A stretch of 64,000 nucleotides of DNA from NCBI GenBank assembly GCA_900544615.1, contig UQVS01000011.1, positions 1 to 64,000 on the forward strand, written 5' to 3'. This DNA is from an uncultured Oscillibacter sp. GTDB lineage: Bacteria; Bacillota; Clostridia; Oscillospirales; Oscillospiraceae. The notes under the pieces were generated by a model. The model did no database searches. It had not been told where the DNA came from and worked only from the letters and a program-made list of their open reading frames with translations. This document shows, piece by piece, positions 50,192 through 58,775 of this stretch. Numbering within the stretch: the stretch's first letter is position 1; every line of letters begins with the position of its first letter. The position numbers and the translations under genes were made by a program.

Positions 50192-51726
50192 GCCTTCACC
50201 TCGTCTCTCTTGGCGCCGGCCATGTACAGGCCCAACTCCTCCTGTGTGGTGGTCTTGGGGTCAAGCTCGCCTACGATCTCGCCTTCATACATGACCAGGA
50301 TCCGATCCGGCACGTCCATAACCTCGTCCAGCTCCAGGCTCACCAGCAAAACGGCCTTACCGGCATCCCGCTGGGCCACCAGCTGGCGGTGGATGTACTC
50401 AATGGCACCCACATCCAGACCGCGGGTGGGCTGGACAGCCACCAGCAGCTCCGGCTCCTTATCGATTTCCCGCGCCACAATGGCTTTCTGCTGGTTGCCG
50501 CCGGACATACTCCGGGCAATGGTCACAGGCCCCTGACCGGAACGGACGTCATACTGCCCGATCAGCCCCTCCGCATATTTGCGGATATTCTTCCGCCGCA
50601 GGAAGCCCGCCTTATTGGTGAACTCCGGCTCAAAGTACCGCTGGAGCACCATGTTGTCCTCCAGAGAATAGTCCAGCACCAGACCGTGCTTGTGGCGGTC
50701 TTCGGGGATGTGGCTCATGCCCATGGTGCTGCGCTTGCGGATGGACGCATGGGTGATATCCTGTCCGCACAGGGAAATACTGCCGGACACCAGCGGTTCC
50801 AGCCCGGTGAGGCCGTAGACCAGCTCCGTCTGGCCGTTGCCGTCAATCCCGGCAATGCAGACGATCTCGCCCCGCCGCACCTTGAAGGACACGTCCTTCA
50901 CAGCGTTGTTCTTATGGATCTTGGAGGCCATGGTCATGTTCTTCACATCCAGCACCACATCTCCGGGATGGGCGGGCTGCTTTTCCACATGGAAGTTCAC
51001 GTTGCGGCCCACCATCATGGCAGACAGCTCCTCCGGGGTGGTGTCTCTGGTATTGACGGTGCCGATGTACTTGCCCTTGCGAAGCACGGTGCAGCGGTCC
51101 GCCACCGCCATGATCTCCGCCAGCTTGTGTGAGATAAAGAGGATGGATTTGCCCTCCGCCGCCAGATTCTTCATGATCTGCATCAGCTCGTCGATCTCCT
51201 GCGGGGTCAGCACGGCGGTAGGTTCGTCGAAAATCAGGATCTCATTGTCCCTGTACAGCATTTTCAGAATCTCAGTGCGCTGCTGCATACCCACGGTGAT
51301 GTCCTCGATCAATGCGTCCGGATCCACGTGCAGGCCGTACTTTTCGCTGAGGGCCAGCACCTTCTCCCGCGCTTCTTTTTTTTGTAGGAAACCGTGTCTG
51401 GTAGGCTCCACGCCCATAATAATGTTATCCAGCACCGTAAAGCAGTCCACCAATTTGAAGTGCTGATGCACCATGCCGATACCCAGATCGTTGGCATCGT
51501 TGGGATCCTTGATGGAGACTTCCCTGCCGTCCTTCTTGATCACGCCCTCCTCCGGCTGGTAGAGACCGAAGAGCACGCTCATCAGTGTGGATTTGCCCGC
51601 GCCGTTTTCGCCCAGCAGGGCATGGATCTCGCCCTTCCTGAGCTGAAGGGTGATGTCGTCATTGGCGATGATACCTGGGAACCGCTTCGTGATATGAAGC
51701 ATTTCGATTGCATAGGGAGTTTCCAA
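50188..51726 (-). CDS. nupO: Nucleoside ABC importer ATPase, two cassettes (NupO-type)
   Basis: This 512-aa ATPase has two ABC cassettes. The first carries GENGAGKST, the degenerate signature ITVGMQQRTEIL and LIFDEPTAVLTP. The second has the degenerate GIDGNGQTEL loop and MSGGNQQKAIVARE, the normal asymmetry of this class. The start is TTG 51726, supported by AAGGAGG 10 bases upstream. It is read from the promoter at 51889 with a leader of about 155 nt. Confidence 0.92.
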   Translation of the reverse strand: METPYAIEMLHITKRFPGIIANDDITLQLRKGEIHALLGENGAGKSTLMSVLFGLYQPEEGVIKKDGREVSIKDPNDANDLGIGMVHQHFKLVDCFTVLDNIIMGVEPTRHGFLQKKEAREKVLALSEKYGLHVDPDALIEDITVGMQQRTEILKMLYRDNEILIFDEPTAVLTPQEIDELMQIMKNLAAEGKSILFISHKLAEIMAVADRCTVLRKGKYIGTVNTRDTTPEELSAMMVGRNVNFHVEKQPAHPGDVVLDVKNMTMASKIHKNNAVKDVSFKVRRGEIVCIAGIDGNGQTELVYGLTGLEPLVSGSISLCGQDITHASIRKRSTMGMSHIPEDRHKHGLVLDYSLEDNMVLQRYFEPEFTNKAGFLRRKNIRKYAEGLIGQYDVRSGQGPVTIARSMSGGNQQKAIVAREIDKEPELLVAVQPTRGLDVGAIEYIHRQLVAQRDAGKAVLLVSLELDEVMDVPDRILVMYEGEIVGELDPKTTTQEELGLYMAGAKRDEVKA

Positions 51727-51882
51727 GTCAAACCGCCCTCCTTCCGTTTTTATGGCCCGCCGTCAAAGTACCTTCAGGGATACAGAACCTGTCTGCTTTT
51801 GATCCGCCAAAGGATCCTGCGGGGACGAAAACCATGTTCTCCCGCCGATAGAAGCCCTGCGGCTCCTATCCGGCGTTTTCTT
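51727..51882 (-). promoter_or_regulatory. Structured leader of nupOPQ
   Basis: About 155 nt between promoter and nupO. CGCCGGATAG and CTATCGGCG can form a stem (about 51843-51875) with a GCC/GGC-containing loop, and TCCTTTGGCGGATCAAAAG lies at about 51799-51817. I do not recognise a known riboswitch; a nucleoside- or purine-responsive element is possible. Confidence 0.35.
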
Positions 51883-51888
51883 CAGTAT

Positions 51889-51917
51889 ACTATAGTTTCT
51901 CTCAAAAGGAAAGCCAA
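51889..51917 (-). promoter_or_regulatory. Promoter of nupOPQ
   Basis: On the minus strand TTGGCT (51912-51917), 17-bp spacer, TATAGT (51889-51894). Confidence 0.7.
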
Positions 51918-52011
51918 TTTAACCGGGGAAGCCGAATTTTCTTGCTGGGAACCCCTGCCGATTCCCCTGCATTTTCCATTCCCGGCATTTTCTGCCAGCC
52001 TTTCGGGGTGC

Positions 52012-52040
52012 AAAAAAGGACGGGCTTCCGCCCGTCCTTT
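52012..52040 (-). terminator. Terminator of bmpA
   Basis: Minus strand AAAGGACGGGC, GGAA loop, GCCCGTCCTTT, then T-run. It lies 25 bp past the bmpA stop, so nupOPQ needs its own promoter. Confidence 0.92.
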
Positions 52041-52064
52041 CCACATCATGCACTTGTGTGGGTC

Positions 52065-53303
52065 TTAGCCCTTGATGGCGCCCTGATCGTCCACAGAGAT
52101 AACGGTGGCAAAATCGGCAGGAGCCTTGCCGGTGTCATTGGAGACGGTGATCTTGCCGTCGAACATATCCTTTACCATGGCTTTGTAGTCGTCCTGCGTG
52201 AACTTGCCGTCCTCCCACTGAGTGGTCTCCATGGGGATCTGGACATAGTTGGCGGTAGGATCGTCGCCGGAAACCAGGCCCAGCGTGGCGATCTTGCCCT
52301 TGTAGTTATCCCAGTTGCCGTTGAGAACCACGTCGGTCAGCGTATCATAGGTGGTGGGATACAGGCCCTTCATAGCGGAGGTGACGGTCAGGCCGTCCTC
52401 GCCGGCATACTCGGCAATGACGCCAGCCTGATCCACGTCCACGCCAATGACCTTACCGCCCGCCTTCTTGGCAGCGTCCACAGCGGAGGTATAGATACCG
52501 CCGCCGCAGGCAAACACGATCTCGGTGCCGCCGGCATACCAGGTATCCATCACAGCGGTGATGTCAGCGTCGCCGAAGAACTGGCCGCCGTAGATGTAGT
52601 TCAGCTTCACGTCCGTCAGGCCCAGCTCGGCGGCAGCGGCGTCAACGCCCTGCACAAAGCCGTAGCCATAGCGCTGCACGGCGGGAACAGCCATGCCGCC
52701 CAGGAAGCCCAGATTCTTGTAGCCCAGCTTCACAGCGGCGTAACCGGCCATGTAGCCGCACAGTTCTTCCTGATACACGGCGCAGTACACGTTGCTCATG
52801 TCAACGTACTTGTCCAGCTCCCAGTTGTCGGGATTGTAGTCATAGGACTCGCCGGCGTTGGCAACGGCAGTCTCCAGCAGGTCGCCCTTGGCCACGTCCA
52901 GTGCGATGAACTTCACGTCGGGGAATTCGGGAGCGGCCTCCACGATGGCGCCGCCAAAAGCGTAGCCGGGCATCACGATGACGTTGTAGCCCTCGTCGGC
53001 AGCCTTCTCGATCATGGCCACACGGTCGGCGGTGTTGTCGCCGGCGGGCTTGAAGTAGCTGAACTCAAGGCCGTTGTCGTCGGCGAAGGCCTTGCAGGCC
53101 TCATAGGTGGTCTGGTTGAAGGACTGGTCGGTGATGTCGCCATAGTCGGTGATCATCGCGATCCTGTACTCCTCCGTGGTGTCGGCAGGCTGCTCGGTCT
53201 GGTCGGTGTTGTCCGCCGGAGTTTCATCGGCCTTCTGACCGCCGCAGGCCGCCAGGGACAGAGACATGACCAATGCCAGAGTCAAAGCAAGAAACTTCTT
53301 CAT
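52065..53303 (-). CDS. bmpA: BmpA-family nucleoside-binding lipoprotein
   Basis: This 412-aa lipoprotein has a signal sequence and lipobox LAAC (Cys20), then an acidic Thr/Asp linker. The BMP fold follows: YRIAMITDYGDITDQSFNQTTYEA, a GYAFGGAIVEAAPEFPDV stretch, and VIGVDVDQAG for the ligand pocket. The family binds purine nucleosides. AAAGAGG precedes the ATG. It has its own promoter (53449) and strong terminator, so it is made apart from nupOPQ, often at higher level. It would be lipidated and processed by LspA. Confidence 0.93.
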   Translation of the reverse strand: MKKFLALTLALVMSLSLAACGGQKADETPADNTDQTEQPADTTEEYRIAMITDYGDITDQSFNQTTYEACKAFADDNGLEFSYFKPAGDNTADRVAMIEKAADEGYNVIVMPGYAFGGAIVEAAPEFPDVKFIALDVAKGDLLETAVANAGESYDYNPDNWELDKYVDMSNVYCAVYQEELCGYMAGYAAVKLGYKNLGFLGGMAVPAVQRYGYGFVQGVDAAAAELGLTDVKLNYIYGGQFFGDADITAVMDTWYAGGTEIVFACGGGIYTSAVDAAKKAGGKVIGVDVDQAGVIAEYAGEDGLTVTSAMKGLYPTTYDTLTDVVLNGNWDNYKGKIATLGLVSGDDPTANYVQIPMETTQWEDGKFTQDDYKAMVKDMFDGKITVSNDTGKAPADFATVISVDDQGAIKG

Positions 53304-53448
53304 TGGAATCTACCTCTTTCGATTTTGATTCCCCTCACAGCCCGTCCGTTCTCCGTCCGGCCGCATTCCGCCTCCCATACAGGGGCAGCGCTTCCGTCCG
53401 TCGCCGGTATGCAGGAGCTGCAAAAGGGTTGCCTTTTCAGGCGATGTC

Positions 53449-53477
53449 ATTATAGCAAGTTCCCGCCCTCAATGCAA
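53449..53477 (-). promoter_or_regulatory. Promoter of bmpA
   Basis: On the minus strand TTGCAT (53472-53477), 17-bp spacer, TATAAT (53449-53454). A leader of about 140 nt follows with no recognised riboswitch. Confidence 0.8.
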
Positions 53478-53526
53478 CCGAAAATCAGGTTTGTTTTCAA
53501 TTTTGCCATATTTTTGTAAAGGCAGG

Positions 53527-53558
53527 GAAAAATCCGCCCGAAAACGGACGGATTTTTC
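53527..53558 (-). terminator. Terminator of deoCD
   Basis: A 14-bp stem GAAAAATCCGTCCG / CGGGCGGATTTTTC with one mismatch and a 4-base loop, about 35 bp past the deoD stop codon; the T-run is in the arm. Confidence 0.85.
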
Positions 53559-53592
53559 AAAAAAGAAAACGTTTAGCATTCAAAATGCCGGA

Positions 53593-54306
53593 TCACTTGG
53601 CCATCTTCACGGCGGCCTCCAGTGCGATCTTCATCATGTTGGTGAAGGTGGTCTGGCGGTCAGCGGGGGGCAACTCTTCGCCGGTTACCAGATTGTCGGA
53701 AATGGAGCAGATGGCCAGCGCCCGCTTGCCGGTATAGGCGGCGTTGCAGTACAGAGCGGCCGCTTCCATTTCCACCGCCATAACGCCCATCTTCTGATAG
53801 CGCATATTCCGGTCGGCGGCGTCGTAGAACGTGTCGGCAGAATAGAGGTTGCCCACAGGCATTTTGATGCCCAGCTCTCCGGCGCTGCTGACCGCAGCCA
53901 TCAGCAGGTCAAAGTCCGCAATGGGGGCAAAGGTGCCGCCCAGCTCATACTGATTGATATAGTTAGAGTTGGTGCAGGCGCCCTGGCCGGCCACCACACT
54001 GCCCAACTCCAGATCCGCCCGCAGAGCGCCGGCGGAGCCCACCCGGATGATGTTCTCTACATCGTACTGGGTGTAAAGCTCGTAGGAATAGATGCCGATG
54101 GAGGGCATTCCCATGCCGGAGGCCATCACGCTCACCGGCGTTCCTTTGTAAAGGCCGGTATAGCCCTGCACGCCCCGGACGTTGTTCACCAGCTTCAGAT
54201 CCGTCAGGAAATTTTCCGCGATGAATTTGGACCGCAGAGGGTCGCCGGGCATCAGAACGGTTTTGGCAAAATCGCCCTTCTTTGCTTCATTATGAGGAGT
54301 TCCCAT
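53593..54306 (-). CDS. deoD: Purine nucleoside phosphorylase DeoD
   Basis: This 237-aa hexameric enzyme splits purine (deoxy)nucleosides with phosphate. TVLMPGDPLRSKFIAENFL, VMASGMGMPSIGIYSYEL, IRVGSAGAL, MAVEMEAAALY and SDNLVTGEE are DeoD signatures. Its Asp in ISDNL is the base-binding residue. AAGGGGG precedes the ATG; it begins 10 bp after deoC, in one operon. It processes the nucleosides taken up by BmpA-NupOPQ and feeds bases to Hpt. Confidence 0.95.
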   Translation of the reverse strand: MGTPHNEAKKGDFAKTVLMPGDPLRSKFIAENFLTDLKLVNNVRGVQGYTGLYKGTPVSVMASGMGMPSIGIYSYELYTQYDVENIIRVGSAGALRADLELGSVVAGQGACTNSNYINQYELGGTFAPIADFDLLMAAVSSAGELGIKMPVGNLYSADTFYDAADRNMRYQKMGVMAVEMEAAALYCNAAYTGKRALAICSISDNLVTGEELPPADRQTTFTNMMKIALEAAVKMAK

Positions 54307-54316
54307 AGCCGCCCCC

Positions 54317-54973
54317 TTACTGTTCCATGGCCTTCACGGCCTTGACGATGCGGCTGGTGCCGAGACGGGACGCGCCCAGATTGATGAAGTCCTCAGCGTC
54401 CTGCAAGTTGGCAATGCCGCCTGCCGCCTTGATCTTCACATTGGGGCCGACGTGCTTTGCAAACAGGGCCACGTCCTCCCGCGTAGCGCCGCCCCCGCCG
54501 AAGCCGGTGGAGGTCTTGATATAGTCCGCGCCGGAGGCGGTGACGATCTCGCACATCTTGATCTTTTCCTCACCGGTGAGGAAGCAGCACTCGATGATGA
54601 CCTTCAGCAGCTTCCCATGGCAGGCTTCCTTCACGGCCTTGATCTCATGGAGCAGGTCGTCCCACTTCTGATCCTTCACCCAACCGATGTTGATAACCAT
54701 GTCCACTTCCTCCGCGCCGTTGTTCACGGCGTCGGTGGCCATGAAGCACTTGGCGGCGGTGGTGTCATAGCCGTTGGGGAAACCGATGACAGTGCAGATG
54801 GGCAGCTTGCCCGCCACATACTCCGCCGCCTGCTTCACATAGCTGGCAGGGATGCACACGCTGGCGCAGCCGTACTTCATGCCGTCGTCGCAGATCCCCC
54901 GGATCTCGCTCCATGTGGCCGTCTGCGCCAGAAGGGTATGGTCGCACTTGCTCAAAATGTCCTTCAGTTCCAT
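54317..54973 (-). CDS. deoC: Deoxyribose-phosphate aldolase DeoC
   Basis: This 218-aa class I aldolase cleaves deoxyribose-5-phosphate to glyceraldehyde-3-phosphate and acetaldehyde. The Schiff-base Lys153 is in DYIKTSTGF; LLKVIIECCFL holds the second key Lys, and VKIKAAGGI is normal. ATG 54973 has AAAGGAG 8-9 bases upstream. It is first in deoC-deoD. Its product enters glycolysis through gap. Length is normal. Confidence 0.95.
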   Translation of the reverse strand: MELKDILSKCDHTLLAQTATWSEIRGICDDGMKYGCASVCIPASYVKQAAEYVAGKLPICTVIGFPNGYDTTAAKCFMATDAVNNGAEEVDMVINIGWVKDQKWDDLLHEIKAVKEACHGKLLKVIIECCFLTGEEKIKMCEIVTASGADYIKTSTGFGGGGATREDVALFAKHVGPNVKIKAAGGIANLQDAEDFINLGASRLGTSRIVKAVKAMEQ

Positions 54974-55042
54974 TTCAAGTCGCTCCTTTACAACAATATA
55001 TCTCGAAAACAGAATCTGCATTTTATGCCGGATGGCATTTAT

Positions 55043-55071
55043 ATTGTAGCAGATTTCTCTCCGTCTGTCCA
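55043..55071 (-). promoter_or_regulatory. Promoter of deoCD
   Basis: On the minus strand TGGACA (55066-55071), 17-bp spacer, TACAAT (55043-55048). It is divergent from the holB promoter, whose extended -10 box GCTATAAT lies at 55156-55163. Confidence 0.7.
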
Positions 55072-55201
55072 GCGCAGAGGGCAAACAGGCCCGGTTTCCA
55101 TGCAAAACCATGCTTTTTTGCCGGAAAACGGTTCTTTTCTTTTAGGCCGGGATATGCTATAATCCCTGATGGATCGTCACAGGAGCGAAGGAGGTGGCCT
55201 G

Positions 55202-56047
55202 ATGGATTTTGCCAGTGACCCCATTGCCCGGCGCATCCGGGAGGCCGCCAGCCGGGGGACGCTGTCCCACGCCCTGCTGTTTTCCGGCAGCGGCGCTCTG
55301 ACATCCGCCGCCCGGTATGCCGCGGCAGCCATGGAATGTCAGGGCGGGCAGAAGCCATGTGGCGTGTGTCCCGCCTGCCGCAAGGTTCTCTCCGGCATCC
55401 ACCCCGATGTCGTCACCGTCCGGGACGAGCAGCACAAAAATCTTTCCGTGGATACCATCCGCCAGATTCGGGCGGACGCCTATATCCGCCCCAACGAGGG
55501 CGCTCGGAAGGTATATATTTTCCCGGACTGCGCCATTTTGACAGAGCAGGATCAGAACGTGCTGCTGAAGATCGTAGAGGAAGGCCCGCCCTACGCGGCG
55601 TTTCTCTTCTGTGCGGAAAATTCCTCCGTGGTCTTGCAGACCCTGCGCTCCCGGTGCGTGGAGTTGAAGCTCCATCCGGCGGAAACCGGGGAAAAGGAAA
55701 GTTCGGAAGCTGGCGTGGAGCTGTGCCGCCTGCTGGCCGCCGGAAAAAAAGGCTCCGTCACGGAGCTGATGGTGCGTCTGGAAAAAAAGCGTCTGGATCG
55801 GGACGGCCTTGCCGCCATGCTGGATCAGGCGCGGGCCGTGCTGGCGGCGGCGCTGCTGGCCCAATACGGGAAGCTGCCGGAAGGCCCGGAGGCGGCGCTG
55901 GCCCTCACGCTGGGGAAACGCTTGACAAAACAGCGGATCATAGGCACAATAGAACTGTTACAAACATACCGCGGAGCCTGCGCCTACAACGTGGGCGCCA
56001 GCCATGTGCTGGGGGCTTTGGCGGTGGAATTGGAGGAAATCCTTTGA
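55202..56047 (+). CDS. holB: DNA polymerase III delta' subunit
   Basis: This 281-aa clamp-loader subunit has the AAA+ fold with a degenerate Walker A (FSGSGALTSAAR), a zinc module CGVCPACRK, IRQIRADAYIRPNEGARKVYIF and LLKIVEEGPPYAAFLFCAENSSVVLQTLRSRC, all standard DnaX/HolB features. ATG 55202 has GAAGGAGGTGG upstream. Its stop overlaps the next start by four bases (TTGA), the conserved holB-ricT coupling of Firmicutes. Confidence 0.93.
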   Translation: MDFASDPIARRIREAASRGTLSHALLFSGSGALTSAARYAAAAMECQGGQKPCGVCPACRKVLSGIHPDVVTVRDEQHKNLSVDTIRQIRADAYIRPNEGARKVYIFPDCAILTEQDQNVLLKIVEEGPPYAAFLFCAENSSVVLQTLRSRCVELKLHPAETGEKESSEAGVELCRLLAAGKKGSVTELMVRLEKKRLDRDGLAAMLDQARAVLAAALLAQYGKLPEGPEAALALTLGKRLTKQRIIGTIELLQTYRGACAYNVGASHVLGALAVELEEIL

Positions 56048-57378
56048 CTGAAGTTATCAGCGTCCGCTTTCGGGGCGGATGCAAGAATTATTATTTTGAC
56101 CCCAAGGGGCATACGGTGAAAATGGGCGATCAGGTCATTGTGGAGACCGCTCAAGGGCCGGAATTCGGCACCTGCACCCAGGGGAACCATGAGGTGGCGG
56201 ACGAGGCCATCGTCCAGCCCCTGTGCGCCATGCTGCGGCCCGCCACCGATGCTGACCGCCGCACCGTGGACTACAACCGCAAAAAAGAAAGCGAAGCCTT
56301 TGACATCTGCGAAAAGAAAATCGCAGACCATGGGCTGGAAATGAAGCTGGTGAACGTATCCGCCAGCTTTGACGGCAGCAAGATCATCTTTTTCTTCACC
56401 GCCGACGGCCGGGTGGATTTCCGGGAGCTTGTCCGGGATCTGGCCAGCGTGTTCCGCGCCCGGATCGAGCTGCGGCAGATCGGCGTCCGGGACGAGGCCA
56501 AGATGGTAGGCGGTCTGGGCATCTGCGGGCGGCCCTTCTGCTGCTCCCAGTTTCTGGACGGGTTTCTGCCCGTGTCCATCAAAATGGCCAAGACCCAGAA
56601 TCTCAGCCTGAACCCCACCAAGATCTCCGGCACCTGCGGCCGGCTTATGTGCTGCCTGAAATACGAGCAGAACGCCTATGAGGACGCCCAGAAGCGGATG
56701 CCCAAGCAGGAATCCTTCGTCCAGACCCCCGACGGCCCCGGCAATGTGAAGTCCGTGGACTTGCTGCGGGAGACCGTGAAAGTCAGTCTGGACAGCGCCC
56801 CGGAGCAGCCCAAGTGCTACCACAACTGCGAAGTCTGCGTTCTCCGCAACGGCAAAGGCAGCCGGGAAGGCATTGAGATCCCGGCAGAGCGTCCTGCCCG
56901 GTATGAGGAGGAACGGGAGGACGATTTCATGACCACACCAGTCATCACCTCCCGCTTTGAGCCGGAAAAAACGGCTGAAAAACCCATCCCCGCAGCGGAG
57001 AATCCTTTGGGCGAGGGTGGCGAGAGTAAGAACCGCCGCCGTCACCGGGGCGGCCGCCGCAGAAGCGGCGGAGCCGGCGAGGAGTCCGCCGCGCCGGTCA
57101 AAAAGGAAGCCCCCAAGCCCGCCGACGAGCAGAAGCGGCAGGGCGACAAGCCTGCAAGCCGTACTCCCCGGCCGCACCGTCCCCGGAACGACCGCCCCCG
57201 CACAGAGCGTCCCCGGCAGGAGCAGCGCCCCAAAGCGGAAGCCGCTCCGACACCCGTTCGGGAAAAGAGCGTCCACCCGGAAACCGGCGAGGCAGCTAAG
57301 CGCCGCCGCCACCGGGGCGGCCGCCGCCACCGCAGCGGAGGCGGCGGAAATGCCGGCGGAACGCCTTCCGCTGAATAA
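56044..57378 (+). CDS. ricT: PSP1-domain protein RicT (YaaT) with Arg/Gly-rich tail
   Basis: This 444-aa protein starts at TTG 56044 with GGAGGAAA upstream, overlapping the holB stop. Residues about 5-270 are the PSP1/RicT core with its cysteines (CGRPFCCSQF, CGRLMCCLKYE, CYHNCEVCVL). RicT works with RicA and RicF to help RNase Y mature mRNAs. The tail (about 300-444) is unusual: low-complexity Arg/Gly/Pro/Lys with two copies of RRRHRGGRR near 329 and 419, resembling an RNA-binding RGG region. The upstream frame back to 55336 is only a shadow of holB. Confidence 0.92.
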   Translation: MTEVISVRFRGGCKNYYFDPKGHTVKMGDQVIVETAQGPEFGTCTQGNHEVADEAIVQPLCAMLRPATDADRRTVDYNRKKESEAFDICEKKIADHGLEMKLVNVSASFDGSKIIFFFTADGRVDFRELVRDLASVFRARIELRQIGVRDEAKMVGGLGICGRPFCCSQFLDGFLPVSIKMAKTQNLSLNPTKISGTCGRLMCCLKYEQNAYEDAQKRMPKQESFVQTPDGPGNVKSVDLLRETVKVSLDSAPEQPKCYHNCEVCVLRNGKGSREGIEIPAERPARYEEEREDDFMTTPVITSRFEPEKTAEKPIPAAENPLGEGGESKNRRRHRGGRRRSGGAGEESAAPVKKEAPKPADEQKRQGDKPASRTPRPHRPRNDRPRTERPRQEQRPKAEAAPTPVREKSVHPETGEAAKRRRHRGGRRHRSGGGGNAGGTPSAE

Positions 57379-57402
57379 AAGTATCGGAAACGCATCATTG
57401 AA

Positions 57403-57433
57403 GCGGAGCGGAAGGATTCCGCTCCGCACTTTT
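57403..57433 (+). terminator. Terminator of holB-ricT
   Basis: An 11-bp stem GCGGAGCGGAA / TTCCGCTCCGC with a GGA loop, then ACTTTTTA. Confidence 0.85.
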
Positions 57434-57450
57434 TATACAGGAGTACAAAC

Positions 57451-58293
57451 ATGGGAAAATTTGACGGCGTACTGCTTGCCAGTGATTTTGACAATACCAT
57501 CCTGAATACGGAGATCCCCCGCCGCACCGGCTGTCCCATTCCGCCCATTTCCAGGCGGAACACGGACGCCCTGCGCTACTTCATGGCCAACGGCGGCCGC
57601 TTTGCCGTGGCCACCGGCCGGGCGCTGCCCGCTTTCCGGCTGTTTGCGGATCAGATTCCCATGAACGCCCCTGCCGTGGTCTGCAACGGCGGGGCGCTGT
57701 ATGATTTTCAAACCGAGTCCTATCTGGATATCATGGAGCTGCCGGAGGAGATCCGGGGACAGGGGCAGGCGGTGCTGGATCGTTTCCCCACTGCGGCTGT
57801 GGAGGCCTACCATCTGGACGACGTGATCCACGCCGTGCGGCCCAATCTGTACACCCGCCAGCACGAACACGTGACCCACGCCGGTGTGGAGCCGGTTTCC
57901 GCCCTGACAGACGTGCCAGTGCCGCTGGTGAAGATCATGTTCGAGGACGATCATGAGCATTTGACGGCCCTGCGGGACTATGTGCTGCAACAGGCATGGT
58001 CGGAGAATTATGAGATTTTCTTCTCCGACAGGACGCTGCTGGAAGTCACCCGGAAAGGCGCCAGCAAGGGTGCCATGGTCGCCCGGCTGGCACAGCGGCT
58101 GGGCATTTCCCCGGCGCACATCTACTGTGCCGGGGATGAAAACAACGATCTCTCCATGCTGACCATGGCGGCGGAAGGCTTTGCCCCGGCCAACTGCGCG
58201 GAAACCGTGCGGAACTGCGGGGCCACCATTGTGGCAGACTGTGACCACGATACGCTGGCGGAGATCATTGCCATTCTGGATAAACGGTATTGA
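57451..58293 (+). CDS. Cof-type HAD-family hydrolase
   Basis: This 280-aa protein has motif I ASDFDNTIL (DxD kept, Asp12 and Asp14), motif II VATGR, the Lys in RKGASKGAMV and motif IV GDENNDLSML, with a C2 cap at about 85-195, the Cof/YbiV type. The family dephosphorylates sugar phosphates or flavin and PLP precursors. Unlike the HAD proteins at 17672-22590 it keeps the second Asp. It is a single gene after ricT; a weak ribosome site (AGGAG) precedes the ATG. Confidence 0.92.
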   Translation: MGKFDGVLLASDFDNTILNTEIPRRTGCPIPPISRRNTDALRYFMANGGRFAVATGRALPAFRLFADQIPMNAPAVVCNGGALYDFQTESYLDIMELPEEIRGQGQAVLDRFPTAAVEAYHLDDVIHAVRPNLYTRQHEHVTHAGVEPVSALTDVPVPLVKIMFEDDHEHLTALRDYVLQQAWSENYEIFFSDRTLLEVTRKGASKGAMVARLAQRLGISPAHIYCAGDENNDLSMLTMAAEGFAPANCAETVRNCGATIVADCDHDTLAEIIAILDKRY

Positions 58294-58402
58294 GCCGCCG
58301 GGGGCGGAACGTTGGCTGTCCCTGTCTGCCGGAACCCCCAATACAGACCTCCTGCCCTGTCCCACGGGACGCGGCAGGAGGTTTTTTGCCGCCGCGGCGC
58401 AC

Positions 58403-58481
58403 CTATTTAGAAAAAAATCTAAATAGCTGTTGACACAGCCATGGTGTTGTGCTACCATCTATTTAGAAAGTTTTCTAAATA
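58403..58481 (+). promoter_or_regulatory. Promoter flanked by twin SdpR-type operators
   Basis: CTATTTAGA-N6-TCTAAATAG (58403-58426) and ATTTAGAAAGTTTTCTAAAT (58461-58480) flank TTGACA (58430-58435), 17-bp spacer, TACCAT (58453-58458). An ArsR-type dimer at each site would bracket the RNA polymerase, a tight autorepression layout. Confidence 0.85.
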
Positions 58482-58502
58482 CTATTGGAGGGAGGTCTGC
58501 GG

Positions 58503-58775
58503 ATGGCCTTTGCGGAAACTTTCAAAGCCCTGTCCGACCCGGTTCGGCGGGAAATTCTGAATCTGCTGAAGGGCGGGCGCATGACGGCAGGGGAGATCGC
58601 TGCCCGGTTCGACACGACGGCGGCAACGGTGTCCTATCACCTGTCCCAGCTGAAAAAAGCCGGTCTGATCTTTGAGAGCCGGGAAAAGAACTACATTTAT
58701 TACAGTCTCAACGCCTCCGTGCTGGAGGAAGTCCTCCTGTGGTTACAGGACTTGAAGGGGGAAGGAAAAAAATGA
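58503..58775 (+). CDS. ArsR-family autorepressor, SdpR-like
   Basis: This 90-aa winged-helix regulator has FKALSDPVRREILNLLKGG and MTAGEIAARFDTTAATVSYHLSQLKKAGLI, the SdpR-type ArsR pattern without metal-binding Cys motifs. GGAGGGAGG precedes ATG 58503. Its stop overlaps the sdpI-like start by four bases (ATGA). SdpR represses its own operon and is released by SdpI in the membrane in B. subtilis; a similar circuit is likely. Confidence 0.92.
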   Translation: MAFAETFKALSDPVRREILNLLKGGRMTAGEIAARFDTTAATVSYHLSQLKKAGLIFESREKNYIYYSLNASVLEEVLLWLQDLKGEGKK

